The notes beneath the pieces are model-generated. The model was not told where the DNA came from. It did no database searches and worked only from the letters and a program-made list of their open reading frames with translations. A program made the translations under genes and the position numbers. From Chloranthus sessilifolius (lineage: Eukaryota > Streptophyta > Magnoliopsida > Chloranthales > Chloranthaceae), in contig CM037588.1 in assembly GCA_021018995.1 (NCBI GenBank), positions 138,443,725 through 138,507,724 on the forward strand: DNA of 64,000 bases, in the 5' to 3' direction. The first letter of the stretch is position 1; each line of letters begins with the position of its first letter. Below are positions 11,930-22,857 of the stretch, in pieces.

Positions 11930-14540
11930 TGACAGCCCAGGTTTCTGCACCCAAAAATCCGTGCCATCAGGATCATACTCTGGATGATCCTCAGGACAAT
12001 TCACAAAGTGTCTGCTCGTATAGCGGAAACCAAGCAGACACTATCCAGCAGTGGTAGTTCGAGTCATCACATAAAGCATTATAAAAAGAAATAAACGATA
12101 AATACAACATGTCTAATATATATCTCAAAAGAATATACATTCCCAAAAAAGAACCAAGAAGAATATATAATAATACAAGAAAAGTAAAATATTTACAGAA
12201 ATAAATACATGAAGTGGCCACCAGGCACACAACAATCCAAAGTTTTATACAAAATCCCAAAAATAACAGACTAGTCTACCCAGACTAAGGATAAAATCGT
12301 CACTCGTCAGGTTCCTCGTCTCACCTCACCTCCAGATATGGTGGTAGTCAGGGTCGCTCTCAGTGCCGGGAGCTCTAGCCTCAGAACCTAAAATGTTAAT
12401 GAAACAGGGTGAGCTACATCTAAGCTCAATAGAAGAATCCCAACTAAAATGTAATGAATATGCAAAGACATGATATCTCCAAGCAGGAAATCAAATCAGA
12501 ACATGCAAACAGGTCAAAATTCGATCAAATACTAAGCTTTTAAATAAGAATAGATGCTATGCGAGTACATAATCAGTGACTTAAATTGTATATATTTTCT
12601 AACTTAAGAAACTCCCGTGAATATATAATACGGAGTAAACAGGAATCTACCAATAGGAAACCCCAACCAATCGTCGTTCACATGAATAATTTTATGGTAC
12701 AACAATGCCTCATCTATGGTGTGCAATTGTGCTGAGGGTTTAACAAAGTAGATGCACAAGTGTGGCAGGTACGGATATACCGCCGAGTCGGTGGGGATCA
12801 TCTGGTTAAATCATCAAATCACATACACACATAAACCTCACAGATCATATAGCAGAAATCAGGAGCAGGTTTCAGAATACAAAATCAGAAAATAGGAATC
12901 AGAGATAACAGGAATTTATGATATGCTAACATGCTTGTTAAAATAGAAATCAGGGTGCAGATATAAAAGAATCATGAAATCATAGTAAAAAATAGTTTAG
13001 GTTAGTATTCCCCTACCTCAGGTCAGACCTCTTTCTAAGCAAATCCAAAGTTTTTTAATATGTTGTGGTATGATCCTAGACCATAAATACAGCATACTAC
13101 ATGTCAGGTATGTCAAAAAGTCAACTGGCGCGATGCCCAGTAGCATTCAATTCACATAGACAAAACAAGATAAAAATAGGGGTGATTGATCAATCAACAC
13201 CCTTATTGATCGATCAATCCTTCTCTTTGGTCGATCAATGTCCCCATTGATCGATCAATACCCTCAATTTACTTCACAAGCAATAGAGGTAGTTGATCGA
13301 TCAATAGCCTTTATTGATCGATCAACACCCTTCATTGATCGATCAATACTTGAATTGATCGATCAATAGCTCCTTTCTCCTCACACTTTGACAGAGCAAA
13401 ATTGATCGATCACTAGCTCAGTTGATCGATCAATATGTCTCATTGATCGATCAATGACCTCATTGATCGATCAATAGCTTAACTTTTAAATTTCCTCTTT
13501 CTGTTCCCTTTTGTAACTTATACAGATTGATCGATCAATCTCCTTATTGATCGATCAACACCAGTCATTGATCGATCATCCTCTCTGTGATCGATCAATA
13601 CTCATAATTGATCGATCAATTCACTAATTGATCGATCAACACACCTCGAGCTCTGAACTTCCAAAATTTGAAGTGTTCTGTTCCTTCTTAAGCCTTATAC
13701 GAATTCATCGATCAATACCTCTCATTGATCGATCAATCAAGCATTGATCGATCAATCAAGCATTGATCGATCAATCTAGCATTGATCGATCAATAATGAC
13801 AGGTCCTCTGTCACTAATGGAGGTCACCTATTTTTCTTATTTTTGACCTATTTTCATTAATGATTTCTCACTATTATTTATACACACACATACAAGGGGC
13901 TCTCATCTGCCCAATTTAAATGCATAGGCTCACCTTTACTTGGGCCCTTTCGGGGTTCTGGCAAAACGATCCGGAAGAGGGTTTCGGATCCGAAACTCGG
14001 GCTGTATCGCCGGTGTGACTTCGACAAGTAATTTATCGACTCCGATTCAGCACGCGGAGGTCTCACACACACATAGGCTATGCTTGAGTTTGTTTTATTG
14101 AACTCACCCTACCCTAACTCAGACTGACACATAATCTCCGTATCTCTATCCCCATTTCCTCAGAGAACACTTTCAGATCCCAACCTAGCTACAGATTTCT
14201 TTACTTCAAGAACAAGAGGAAGAAGAAGACAGGAGATCTTTCTGGTCTCTTCCTTCCCTTATAAGCTACTTAAACTAAAATATCTCTGATATTTCAGTTC
14301 AAGCTCTAAGCTAGACTCCGGTGTGGAGTGCAAACACGATCACTACGGCGTAACGTGCCGCATTGGCGTCCTACAAGACTCGAACCTAAGCGAGAATTCA
14401 TATGTGAATTCATCTATACAAGGATTTAATATTATTTCTTATAATATAAATTTCAAATTTTAAAAATATGTCTCGATTTTCGTGTCGAGCACGCATATCG
14501 AAACAGTCAGGTTCTTATTCAGAATTTTAGGGTCGGTACA
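11930..14540 (-). repeat. F1 right LTR (5' LTR)
   Basis: Runs from TGACAGCCC to GGTCGGTACA (TGTACCGACC in element orientation). It is the partner of 1932-4684, with the same palindrome array and the same splice-like signals and acidic frame. Confidence 0.93.
13185..13800. repeat. TTGATCGATCAA palindrome array, copy 3 (right LTR)
   Basis: I count about 23 copies of TTGATCGATCAA or close variants. Compared with the left LTR, the block around 'AAGCATTGATCGATCAATC' is repeated and another unit is absent, so the array gains and loses units. Confidence 0.95.
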
Positions 14541-14580
14541 ATATATATATATATATATAAAGAGAGAGAGAGAGAGAGAA
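14541..14580. repeat. (TA)n followed by (GA)n microsatellites
   Basis: A short TA tract runs directly into an AG tract of about 20 bp. The TA part matches the TA repeat on the other side of the F1 element. Confidence 0.9.
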
Positions 14581-14617
14581 ACACAAATCAGTGTTTGTTA
14601 TTAAGGGCTATTGAGCA

Positions 14618-14825
14618 TCACACATCTTTCCAATCGTGATAGCACTTTTCATTGATTAGGATATTACCCAACACAAATCGGATTGCTTCATCCAACAACT
14701 AAGGTGGATCCCTTTAGTTCCTGAACTACAACATGCAATGACTTCTGGTTTTCCAAAAAAATGTGATTGTTTGGATGTGATGTAGAGCACTTGGCATGCT
14801 GCTCAAACTCATAAGCATTGAGGAC
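14618..14825 (-). pseudogene. Host gene exon with TDBD (Tify-domain-binding-domain) region, broken
   Basis: On the minus strand an acceptor (TGGTTTACAG) is followed by VLNAYEFEQHAKCSTSHPNN, then HIFLENQKSLHVVVQELKG. A later segment in another frame reads LDEAIRFVLGNILINEKCY. This follows the pattern of plant TDBD proteins (YEFERHAGC..KHPNNHIY..NGK.....VQEL), which are nuclear and related to jasmonate/Tify-binding and PHD-type factors. The frame change after QELKG shows it is not functional as read. It sits between the F1 element (ends 14540) and solo LTR A (starts 14864), and belongs with the exon at 17725-18287. Recognition is from memory of the family. Confidence 0.7.
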
Positions 14826-15424
14826 CTGTAAACCATTTTTTTTGTTAGAATGATCAAGATAATTGTAAAGACCCGTATTTTGAACCCGAGTTAGACTGAC
14901 CCTGTGTGTGTATTCGGCTCGGCAACCGACGTCACCATTTGTTTTGGATTTTTATCTAGATGTGATTGTGCGGACAGATTTTAATTTAGAGCCCATTTGG
15001 ACCCTCGTGCGAAAGTTGTGCACCGACCTCAGTGTAGCCGCTCAACACCGGACTTGAGTTTTAAAATTAGAAGTGTATAATACATAAGATGTGTGTGTGT
15101 GTTTTACTTTGTGAGCAATCCTATTATAAGAAGGAATTGCATTCCCGTATTATACTAGGTTTTGTTAAGAGAGGATAGTTACCCAACCGTGTGAAACTCC
15201 TTCTCTCTTCTTCAATCATCGTAGGAGATCGGTTTAGAAAACCTCCTTCTCTAGAACCCTCTTTGTTGAAAATACTTAAACCTTAGAAAGAACTTGAATC
15301 AACCTTGGATTCGTAGTTGGCTATTGGGAGAGGTTGAGATCATTGGGGGCGTGTTGGAGTTGTCTCTGTGAACTCGTGGGATCGATCGCGGCGCGAATCG
15401 TTGAGGAAACCCGTCGGTTTTTAT

Positions 15425-15856
15425 CATCGCTTGAGCAAGGTATCACCGAACTCCGATATTGCCTTAGTATTTTAGTCATAACGTTTTATCCCGAACTCCG
15501 ATTGAGACGATTCTTTTTGCGTTGGAAAGCTAATAGAAAAATCTACAACTTTCATGTTTTGACCAACTCATGGATCAATCGTCTTGATGGTCAAAAATAT
15601 ATAAGAATGTTACATCAAATCGCTCGAGCGAGCTATTATCATCGCTCGAGCGAGCTATTATCATCGCTCGAGCGAGGTATTGTCGAACTCCGACATTGCC
15701 TTGGTATTTTAGTCATAACATTTTGTCCCGAACTCCGATTGAGACTATTCTTTTTGCGTTGGAAAGCTAATAGAAAAATCTACAACTTTTATGTTTTGAC
15801 CAACTCATGGATCAATCGTCTTGATAGCCAAAAATATATGAGAATATTACATCAAA
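15425..15856 (+). repeat. Internal duplication in solo LTR A
   Basis: A 195-bp block containing the CCCGAACTCCGATTGAGAC module occurs at 15425-15619 and again at 15662-15856. Three copies of the palindrome TCGCTCGAGCGA lie between and at the start of the second copy (15624-15678). The 237-bp offset is a multiple of three, which helps keep a long chance frame open. Confidence 0.9.
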
Positions 15857-16701
15857 TTCTAGGATTGGCGCAACTTGCCTGTTTTGACTTGCTTTTGAGG
15901 AAACGCTTAAATAGGTCTATATTATTAGTAATTAGAGTTTATCTTAATGCATGAACGTATATTGTGATGTAGATTGAGGGCGAGAGGCCATCAATAGGAC
16001 CTTGCTTGACTTCAAGATAACTCCAGTTTTAGGTAGGAGAATCTCATCTTTACAGATTTTATTTTAATTGCATGGATATTTTGAATTAAAATCTTTAAAC
16101 TTGCATATGCCATTGCACATCAGAACTGAAATTGATATGGATGAGAAAATCTAAATCTACGAATCACGAAACGAATCGCTTAAGCTCAAAATCAAATCAA
16201 GAACCCGAACTATGTATAAGAGACTTGCATCGATTTATATTAGTATCTGCATTTGTTTTATGATTGACTGAACGACCCTCAAAATTCTGAACAACTTCCC
16301 GGCACAAGTTTCCCTCATTCTGCAGGGCTTGTTGTATCCTAAAGGGTTCATGAACAGCGATGGTAGGTAGGGGTTCCCATCGGCTATATTCACCGCTCTC
16401 GAGATATAGTTTACTGGAGGTATTTTAAGTTGAGGATTAAGTCATGAATTCGAACTTTGCATATAGAAGTTAGAGAAACTAAGACACAAACTTTGCATCG
16501 TATTCTTGAAACTGTTTTCACACATTTAGAAATAAATCTTACATATGATTTCCGCACCTAAATTCAGTTTATTATCTGCTTATATGTTTGACAAGCTATA
16601 TTCCGATATTTGTTTTGAAACCATGTTAGTTAAAGTAAAATGCTGTAGATGTCTTTCTTCTACTGAGCTTTGTTGGTTAGCTCACTCCGACTATACGTCA
16701 C

Positions 16702-16804
16702 AGGTTCAGGTATTGACGTGGCTATTCAGGGCTGTGAGACTGATCCTGACTACGTGCCTGAGGAAGAGCTTGAGGTTCCTCCTGAGGAGTTTTTCCCAGT
16801 ATAG
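16702..16804 (+). other. Acidic/aromatic short reading frame in LTR A
   Basis: After the acceptor-like TACGTCACAG the frame is open: SGIDVAIQGCETDPDYVPEE, then an acidic stretch, then PPEEFFPV and a stop at 16802-16804. The same acceptor phase and the DYVP..ELE.PPE(E/D)FF core occur in LTR B (36918-37008). Confidence 0.55.
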
Positions 16805-17100
16805 AACTTACTGATTTTCTTATTTGTGGTGAGAGTTAGACTTGAATTTGTGGGCCCATTTTAGTTGGATACCATAGTTTTATATTTGACGTTGATTTCT
16901 GTTATGAGCCATGTTTCGATGATGGTCGGCCATCATCGGTGGTTCCTTACTTTTAATTGCTTCCGCATTTATTTTAGCTATGGATATTTATTGCGCTTTA
17001 CTCTGATATGTGCCATGTTTGTCCGGCTTATCGTTTATTCGATAGGTTGGCGAACCGGCCTTTCCTATACCTGAGGGATTGGAAAAGTCGGGTCGTCACA

Positions 17101-17724
17101 ATAATCAAGGCCAATATTTTTATGGAGATAGACCCATTATAATTACAGCCAACTTACTTCGGTATAATTAAATGTTGAACAGATGCATAAATACCCATTA
17201 TCATGTATGATCCCAGAAAGCTCAATTTGACAAGTAGAAGAACACAACTAATGAACTAACATGATAATATGAAGGATACATTGCAAATGATCGGCTCTTT
17301 ACAGATTGGGAGTTGACCCCCCAATTTGTGGCCAAGTGGCATATAATTTCAGCAAGCAATTCATGTAAATGGTAGCTCATATTGGAACCTACCATAGACC
17401 CAAAGATCACACTCATTAGAGGATTTGAACCATCTGATCCATGCACTCATTAGAAGATTTGAACCATCTGATCCATGCACTCTAATATGGACAGTTTTGC
17501 GTATTTTTCAACGGATGATTAGTAAAGTGTACTGATCAAATAGTTCTAAAGCTCTTATAGGCTTGATTCTTTTTTGGCTGAGACATGTGGCAGTGATGGG
17601 CTGCTAGTTGAACTAAATGACCAAAGAAGTGTATCACATGGTGAAAAAGTGGGTTGTCATGGTCCTAATCAATCTAAATGCAGTCAGCAAAGGTGGTCTG
17701 TATGAAATATTTTTAAATATAATG
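17101..17724. other. Intron-like host sequence with a 34-bp tandem duplication
   Basis: No coding signal is visible. A 34-bp unit starting ACTCATTAGAGGATTTGAAC is repeated at 17411-17444 and 17445-17478. The stretch lies between the two exons of the broken TDBD gene and starts with the right target duplication of solo LTR A. Confidence 0.6.
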
Positions 17725-18287
17725 TACCTTTCACGACTGAAATATATACTTCACAGGAACCCCTTCCACAAGGCCAGTGGCTAGCAACTTCTTCACATTT
17801 GTTATAAAAAATTTGAACCAACCTTTTGGGACTTCTTTGGTTCGGCCTTTCAAAAAAAATCCAATTTATACTCTTTGATTTTTTTATATAGGTGAAGTTA
17901 AACTAAAAGAAGAATCATCTTCTTCAGAATCCTCCTCAGTATCCGCTGCACTTTCTGTGATTGAATTCCCTGAATTGGCGGGTAGGATGATGCCAGATCA
18001 AAATTGGTTGGCAGTTTCAGCTCCATATCCCAATAACCGGTCGGTCAGTGGACTCGAAGTGGTTTGACATATTGAAGCATTCCCCAAAACAGGTGCCCCT
18101 AAAGTTGGTTGTTTATTCAATATTTCTACCGCAGGTTTCTTGTTGAGCTACGCCTCTGTTTCAATGTCATTTAAATCCCATGGATGAGAACGCTTTAAGT
18201 TAGTTCTTGAAGAAGGCCGGTATGCCATATCTCCATCCATTGATGCTATTAAATAAACAGCACCTTTTGCCATCAAGTGCCCTTTCT
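17725..18287 (-). pseudogene. Upstream exon of the same TDBD-family host gene, broken
   Basis: An acceptor-like TTTATACTTTCAG (minus) precedes GHLMAKGAVYLIASMDGDMA, then SSRTNLKRSHPWDLNDIE, LNKKPAVEILNKQPTLGAP and a tail TEEDSEEDDSSFSLTS. This matches my memory of the N-terminal half of plant TDBD proteins (MAKGAG..DGDMAY..SSR.EPKRSHQW..). In that frame there are two internal stops (TAG after IETEA, TGA after TANQF) and a terminal TAA at 17884. After a frame change the sequence continues KGWFKFFITNVKKLLATG then VEGVPVKYIFQS, which fits 'NVRSLLSTGMLDGVPVKY' of the family. It is a decayed host gene; the exon joining the two halves was not found. Confidence 0.72.
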
Positions 18288-18349
18288 CTGAAAGTATAAA
18301 AAAATAACACAAATTTTATTCTTAAAAATACCAAAAATAATCAAAATTT

Positions 18350-18866
18350 TACTCTATTCTGGTTTACCCAACCTCCCTCACCCCAAAACCACCACCACCA
18401 AAAAAACAAATCTACAAAATTATTACAAAAAAATTACTTATCCCCAAAAAACTTCATGAACACAACATCAATCATGAAAGAAAAAATAGAAAAAAAACCA
18501 CACAAAAACTCATCAACAATCCCTAAACAATATATTCTACAGAAAGATAGAATAATAGATAGATGGACAATAGAATTCAACAACCTTTCAATAATCACTA
18601 TCAAAACCCTACTTTATTCTAGTATGACCCTAACTCCCTGACCCCGAAACCAGCACCAAAAACAAAAATCAGCCTACAAAATTATTACCGATAAAATCAA
18701 TAATCCACAAAAAAATTCATGAACAAAAAATAAATCATGAAAAAACAAAAATAATACTAATAACTCATCAACAAGCCCTAAACAATATATATCCTACAAA
18801 TAGATAGAAAAATGGATAATAGATAATACAATTCAACAAACCTTTGAATAATCACTATTAAAAGTT
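18350..18866. repeat. Tandem duplication of about 260 bp
   Basis: Two diverged copies (about 18350-18607 and 18608-18866) share 'ctccctgaccccgaaacca', 'ctacaaaattattac', 'aactcatcaacaa.ccctaaa' and 'ttgaataatcactat'. A/C-rich and non-coding. Confidence 0.8.
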
Positions 18867-20373
18867 TTGTGGATATAACAGAAACTCCTCTTATCAGGGA
18901 AAAAATCAGCCAAGACCGCTTTAATTTTTAATATTTTTAAAACCTTTTTTTGAAGATTTATCAGATTTTGGAGAGCTGCAGAATTTGAAGGTATAATATA
19001 ATTCATTGATAAAAGGCAGTTTTCGAAAAATAAAAAAATCAAAATGAATTAGAAGTCCTTTCTAATGCTTGAAAGGAAGCATGCTTGCATGCACCTCAAT
19101 GTGAAAGAGAGTTTGAACTCTCACCAATCCTTTTATTGTCCTCCTAATCGGGAAATCTCAAAAAGAAGAAATATGAAAGAAATTGAAAAGACTTTTGATC
19201 TCTTTTCTTCTATCAATGATACAAATTTCAATTTTATCACAGAAATTCAAAAATGAAGAAACTTTTAGCAATCTAGCCCAAAAGGGGGGGTGAGATTATT
19301 ATAAAATCAATTATATCAATTCACATCTCGTTTATCACAACAAGCAACTTCAAAATAATAACAATAAGGAAAATCTTTCTAGCATAACAAAGAAAAATTT
19401 CCCAAAAAGCTAAATCAAGATTATAAGTAGAAAAATGTACATTGAAAAGAACCAAAGGAAAGGATTTAATTAATTTATGAACAAAAAAACTTAAACGTGA
19501 ATAAGCTAGATAATTTTACACAACTAAAAAATAAAAATATAAACTATAACAAAAACAGATATAAATGTAAAAATTCACAAGCAGATCTTTACACATACCC
19601 GCCAGGTATTTTAACAATTGAATAATTGATCTGATATCCACCAGCCATTTTATCAAGCCCACATTAACAAAAAAAAAATGGCCTACAAATATGAACGTTA
19701 ACATCAACAATTTCATACAAGGAAAAAAAACCAGGGTATTCATAAAAAACAAAAAAAATTAGGTGCATAATAAATAAATTAAAGGGCACTATTATTTACA
19801 CCTCATGAAACTGTGACGTCACCTCATCTCCTCCAAATCCAATCAGCATGAAGTAGCTACTTAGAATCAGGCATGGAGATCATTTTTCGTCCCTCAAAAT
19901 CTTATATTATAGTACTTGTGTCTTTAGCAATGAACAAACTTAATTCGTGAGCAACAAATATATGTGAAATAGTAAAAAAAGACCAGGAAAACTCTTTTTG
20001 ACAGTTCCCCAAACACTTGAAGGAAGATGACTCCTTTTTACATTTCCCCAAACACCTTGATGAAATTTGCATGAGTAAGCTTTTGTAATAAATACTACAA
20101 ATACTACCAACTCTTTAGGCCAGGTAATGATTGCTAGCGATCTATTAATCACATGGATATCTGTGTTACTTACCTCTCCAATAACATAGGCCACACATAT
20201 TTTCTCGACGAGCAACTCAACTTTCATCTGTAAAAGTGCAATTGAATCAGATAGCTGATCCGAATGAGATGCATTGGTAGGCTATGGGTTAATGCAAAAG
20301 CAAACTTTTTTTATACACTCACAAAGGAAGTCATCAATCAGTACATGTTTCAATTTCAAAGAATATTCCACTA
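18867..20373. other. Mostly non-coding host sequence with two weak exon-like pieces
   Basis: On the minus strand 20174-20227 reads MKVELLVEKICVAYVIGE between an acceptor (GCACTTTTACAG) directly before the ATG and a donor (GAG|GTAAGT); 54 bases, in phase. A second piece, 19599-19682, lies between TATTTGTAG and GCGG|GTATGTG and contains NVGLIKWLVDIRSIIQLLKY. I do not recognise either. They could be 5' exons of the TDBD gene or of another gene. Otherwise A/T-rich sequence without features; a short 'TTCCCCAAACAC' duplication lies at 20000-20060. Confidence 0.3.
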
Positions 20374-21745
20374 TAGTTTCAAATTTACATAGCATAATAA
20401 AATATCATATATATCAAGGAAAAGATTAAACGATTGCTCTACATCATGAATCCATCATAAGGAAATCTATGCTATGACATTTTGTCAAACATGTTACATG
20501 CAAGTTGGAACACTCAAGGCCTTGAAAATATCAAGAAAAATGATTAACATATTGCTTTGGGTGATGAAAGTATTAAATATCTATATTATGACAATTCATC
20601 AAACACCTTACATGCAACTTGAAACATGAGCATGCCTTGAAAACTAATGATATAAATTAGGAATATTGGTTTTAAAGGAAAAAATCAAAAAATTAAGCAT
20701 AAAAAAAATCCTAACAAAAAAAAAAATCTCATTCTAAATGATTAAATGTGAGGACCCAAAAACTCTAAGAAGGCTCTAACAAAATAGAAGCCAAAAATAA
20801 AACCCTAACAAAAGGGCATAGAAAACCTAATTTATAAAAAATAAAAATTTGAAGTAAAGAAACAAAAACCTTAATCAAATAAAAGTAATTCTAGAAACAA
20901 ACTCCCCACACAAAAAACAATAGAAGCGAAAAATAAAACCCTAACAAAAGGGCATAGAAAACCTAATTTATAAAAAATAATACTTTGAAGCAATGAAACA
21001 AAAACCCTAATCAAATAAAAGTAATTCTATAAACAAATACCCCACACAAAAAACAATAGTTTCAAATTTACATAGCAATAAAATTTCATATATATCAAGG
21101 AAAAGATTAAACGACTGCTCTACATCTTGAATCCATCATAAGTAAAGGAAATCTATGCTATGACATTTTGTCAAACATGTTACATACAAGTTGAAACACT
21201 CAATGCCTTGGAAATACCAAGAAAAATGATTAAACATATTGCTTTAGGTGATGAAAGTATTGAATATCTATATTATGACAATTCATCAAACACCTGACAT
21301 GCAACTTGAAACATGAGCATACCTTGGAACCTGATGACATAAATTAGGAATATTGGTTTTAAAGGAAAAAATCAAAAAATTAAGCACAAAAATAATCCTA
21401 ACAAAAAAAAAAACTCTCATTCTAAATGATTAAATGTGAGGACCCAAAAACTCTAAGAAGGCTCTAACTAAATAGAAGCCAAAAATAAAACCCTAACAAA
21501 AGGGCATAGAAAACCTAATTTATAAAAAATAAAAATTCGAATCAAAGAAACAAAAACCCTAATCAAATAAAAGTAATTTTAGAAACAAATCCCCCACTCA
21601 AAAAATAATATAAGCCAAAAATAGAACCTAACAAAAGGGCACGGAAAACCTAATTTATAAAAAATAAAAATTTGAAGCAAAGAAACAAAAACCTTAATCA
21701 AATAAAAGTAATTCTAGAAACAAACCCCCACACAAAAAACAATCA
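20373..21745. repeat. Tandem duplication, period about 683 bp, with inner 130-bp repeats
   Basis: Unit 1 (20373-21055) and unit 2 (21056-21745) both start ATAGTTTCAAATTTACATAG and run in parallel through 'GATTAAACGA.TGCTCTACAT', 'GACATTTTGTCAAACATGTT' and 'GTGAGGACCCAAAAACTC'. In each, a 130-140 bp block with 'CCCTAACAAAAGGGCAT' is repeated in tandem. Non-coding. Confidence 0.9.
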
Positions 21746-21860
21746 ATTAAACAGAAAGAATAAAAAAAATTCAAAGAAGTCCAAGAACAAAGATTGGAAC
21801 TAACATAAGATGGAGATCTTGGACGTGAGCTGAGAGATCTCCGATTCAAAAAATGCCATT

Positions 21861-21862
21861 AC

Positions 21863-21907
<45 letters not shown>
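21861..21907. repeat. (CT)n microsatellite
   Basis: About 45 bp of uninterrupted CT, or GA on the minus strand. GA-rich tracts are common in plant 5' UTRs, and this one lies upstream of the minus-strand exon-like pieces, so it could mark a promoter/5' UTR; that is speculative. Confidence 0.9.
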
Positions 21908-21910
<3 letters not shown>

Positions 21911-22745
21911 CTCTTTGTTTTCATCGAAACGTGTGAGAAGAAAAAAGGGGTGCTAACTTACACAGGCCTACGGGTTTTACTATCCTGCGCTTAGTGTAAT
22001 GATTAGCACCTTTGTATAAGAAGTTTTCACATACAACTTAAATAAGTGTAAGCACTAAAAGGCTGTAACAATCTATCTTTCAGAAGCATCAAGAAGCATA
22101 AAAAAAAGTTAGTATCAAGTGACACTATAAAATAGGCACACAGAATAAATGTCTTGGTACTTTAATTTTGAAATTGAGAGAATGAATAAGTAAATTGACG
22201 TAAAAGGATAAACTTATTTTTTAATTTCCAAAAATATCTAACTTATAAGGGTAGGAATACATTTAAAAAATTGAGGGTATTTATGGCATTTTAAAAGTTG
22301 GCTCAACGAAATTCTTAAAGACCCAATTCTCTTTATAGATTAGTATATATATATATATTTATATCATGGCTTAGAATTTTATCAGCTTTAAGCTTGCAAC
22401 TAATTTCCAAAGACCTTGGTGGCACCTATCCTGACTATTTCGGCCCTATAAGTTTGTGTATTTACAAAAACGGCCCTATAGTTTCAATCTTCACAAAATA
22501 GGTCAGCTCCAAGCCAAGTCGTTTCTACATCAGCACAGACCTCTGAAATGTCTAAAAAACCCTTGTCTTTTAAAATCCCTTATATGTTTAAACTTTATTT
22601 TACTTTTTACTTTAACTTCTATAAAAATCGAGAGAGCAGAAAGAAAGCAATAACAAAGCGAAAACATAGCGACAGATAATTTCTAGGTGTATTTTTTTAC
22701 TTTTTATCAAATTTACTAATTCGCTATCTTTCCCACACAGTCCGA
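21908..22745. other. Unassigned sequence; possible DNA-transposon end
   Basis: No gene is seen. At 22440-22510 a 'CGGCCCTATA' block is repeated in text of the type seen at ends of some plant DNA transposons. As DUF1985-like genes are often carried by Mutator-like elements, 22440 could lie near the left end of one, but I found no matching inverted repeat on the right. Confidence 0.3.
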
Positions 22746-22801
22746 TATCTTGTCGATAGCATGCTGCTATCTTAAGATAGCGGCATGTTATCGACAGGAT
22801 A
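22746..22801. repeat. 28-bp-arm palindrome with no spacer
   Basis: The arms meet at CTTAAG (centre 22773/22774) and pair over 28 bp with only a few T:G wobbles; the motif GCTATCTT/AAGATAGC is central. It lies about 80 bp upstream of the DUF1985-like frame. It could extrude as a cruciform or fold as RNA. Confidence 0.9.
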
Positions 22802-22857
22802 GCAGATTGATTTTATCATTTTTTTTTGTTACTTAATTGTTCTTATGTTATTTGCAG

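Larger units (their letters stand above)
1932..14540 (-). mobile_element. Ty3/Gypsy chromovirus (Tekay-like), family F1, complete outline but broken
   Basis: A 12.6-kb LTR retrotransposon on the minus strand. It has two LTRs of about 2.7 kb (1932-4684 and 11930-14540), a primer binding site for initiator tRNA-Met next to the right LTR, and a purine tract next to the left LTR. Domains in transcription order are gag with zinc knuckle, protease, RT, RNase H, integrase and a C-terminal chromodomain, which places it among chromoviruses; the long LTRs suggest the Tekay/Del branch. An extra ORF region follows pol. The flanks read ATATG and ATATA, a near-matching 5-bp duplication within a TA repeat. 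LTR copies differ by about 4% over a stretch compared by eye, so it is fairly young (order of 1-2 million years with a commonly used plant rate). The coding part has roughly ten breaks and is a fossil. Confidence 0.92.
14864..17100 (+). mobile_element. Solo LTR 'A' of a Gypsy element, with target duplication ATAAT
   Basis: Begins TGTAAAGACCCG and ends GGTCGTCACA, flanked on both sides by ATAAT (14859-14863 and 17101-17105). At 2,237 bp with no internal region, it is a solo LTR left by LTR-LTR recombination. It shares architecture with the chromovirus LTRs here: palindromes (TCGCTCGAGCGA), a donor-like AG|GTAGG (16031-16037), a TGAGCT...AGCTCA stem (about 16664-16685), an acceptor CACAG (16703) and an acidic frame ending at 16804. 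It lies in an intron of the broken TDBD gene. The 206-codon open frame at 15334-15954 lies wholly within it and looks incidental. Confidence 0.93.

Noticed and set aside
15334-15954. 206-codon plus-strand open frame
   Set aside because: It lies wholly within solo LTR A and spans its internal duplication, whose offset is a multiple of three; no recognisable domain. Best explained as a chance frame in LTR sequence.
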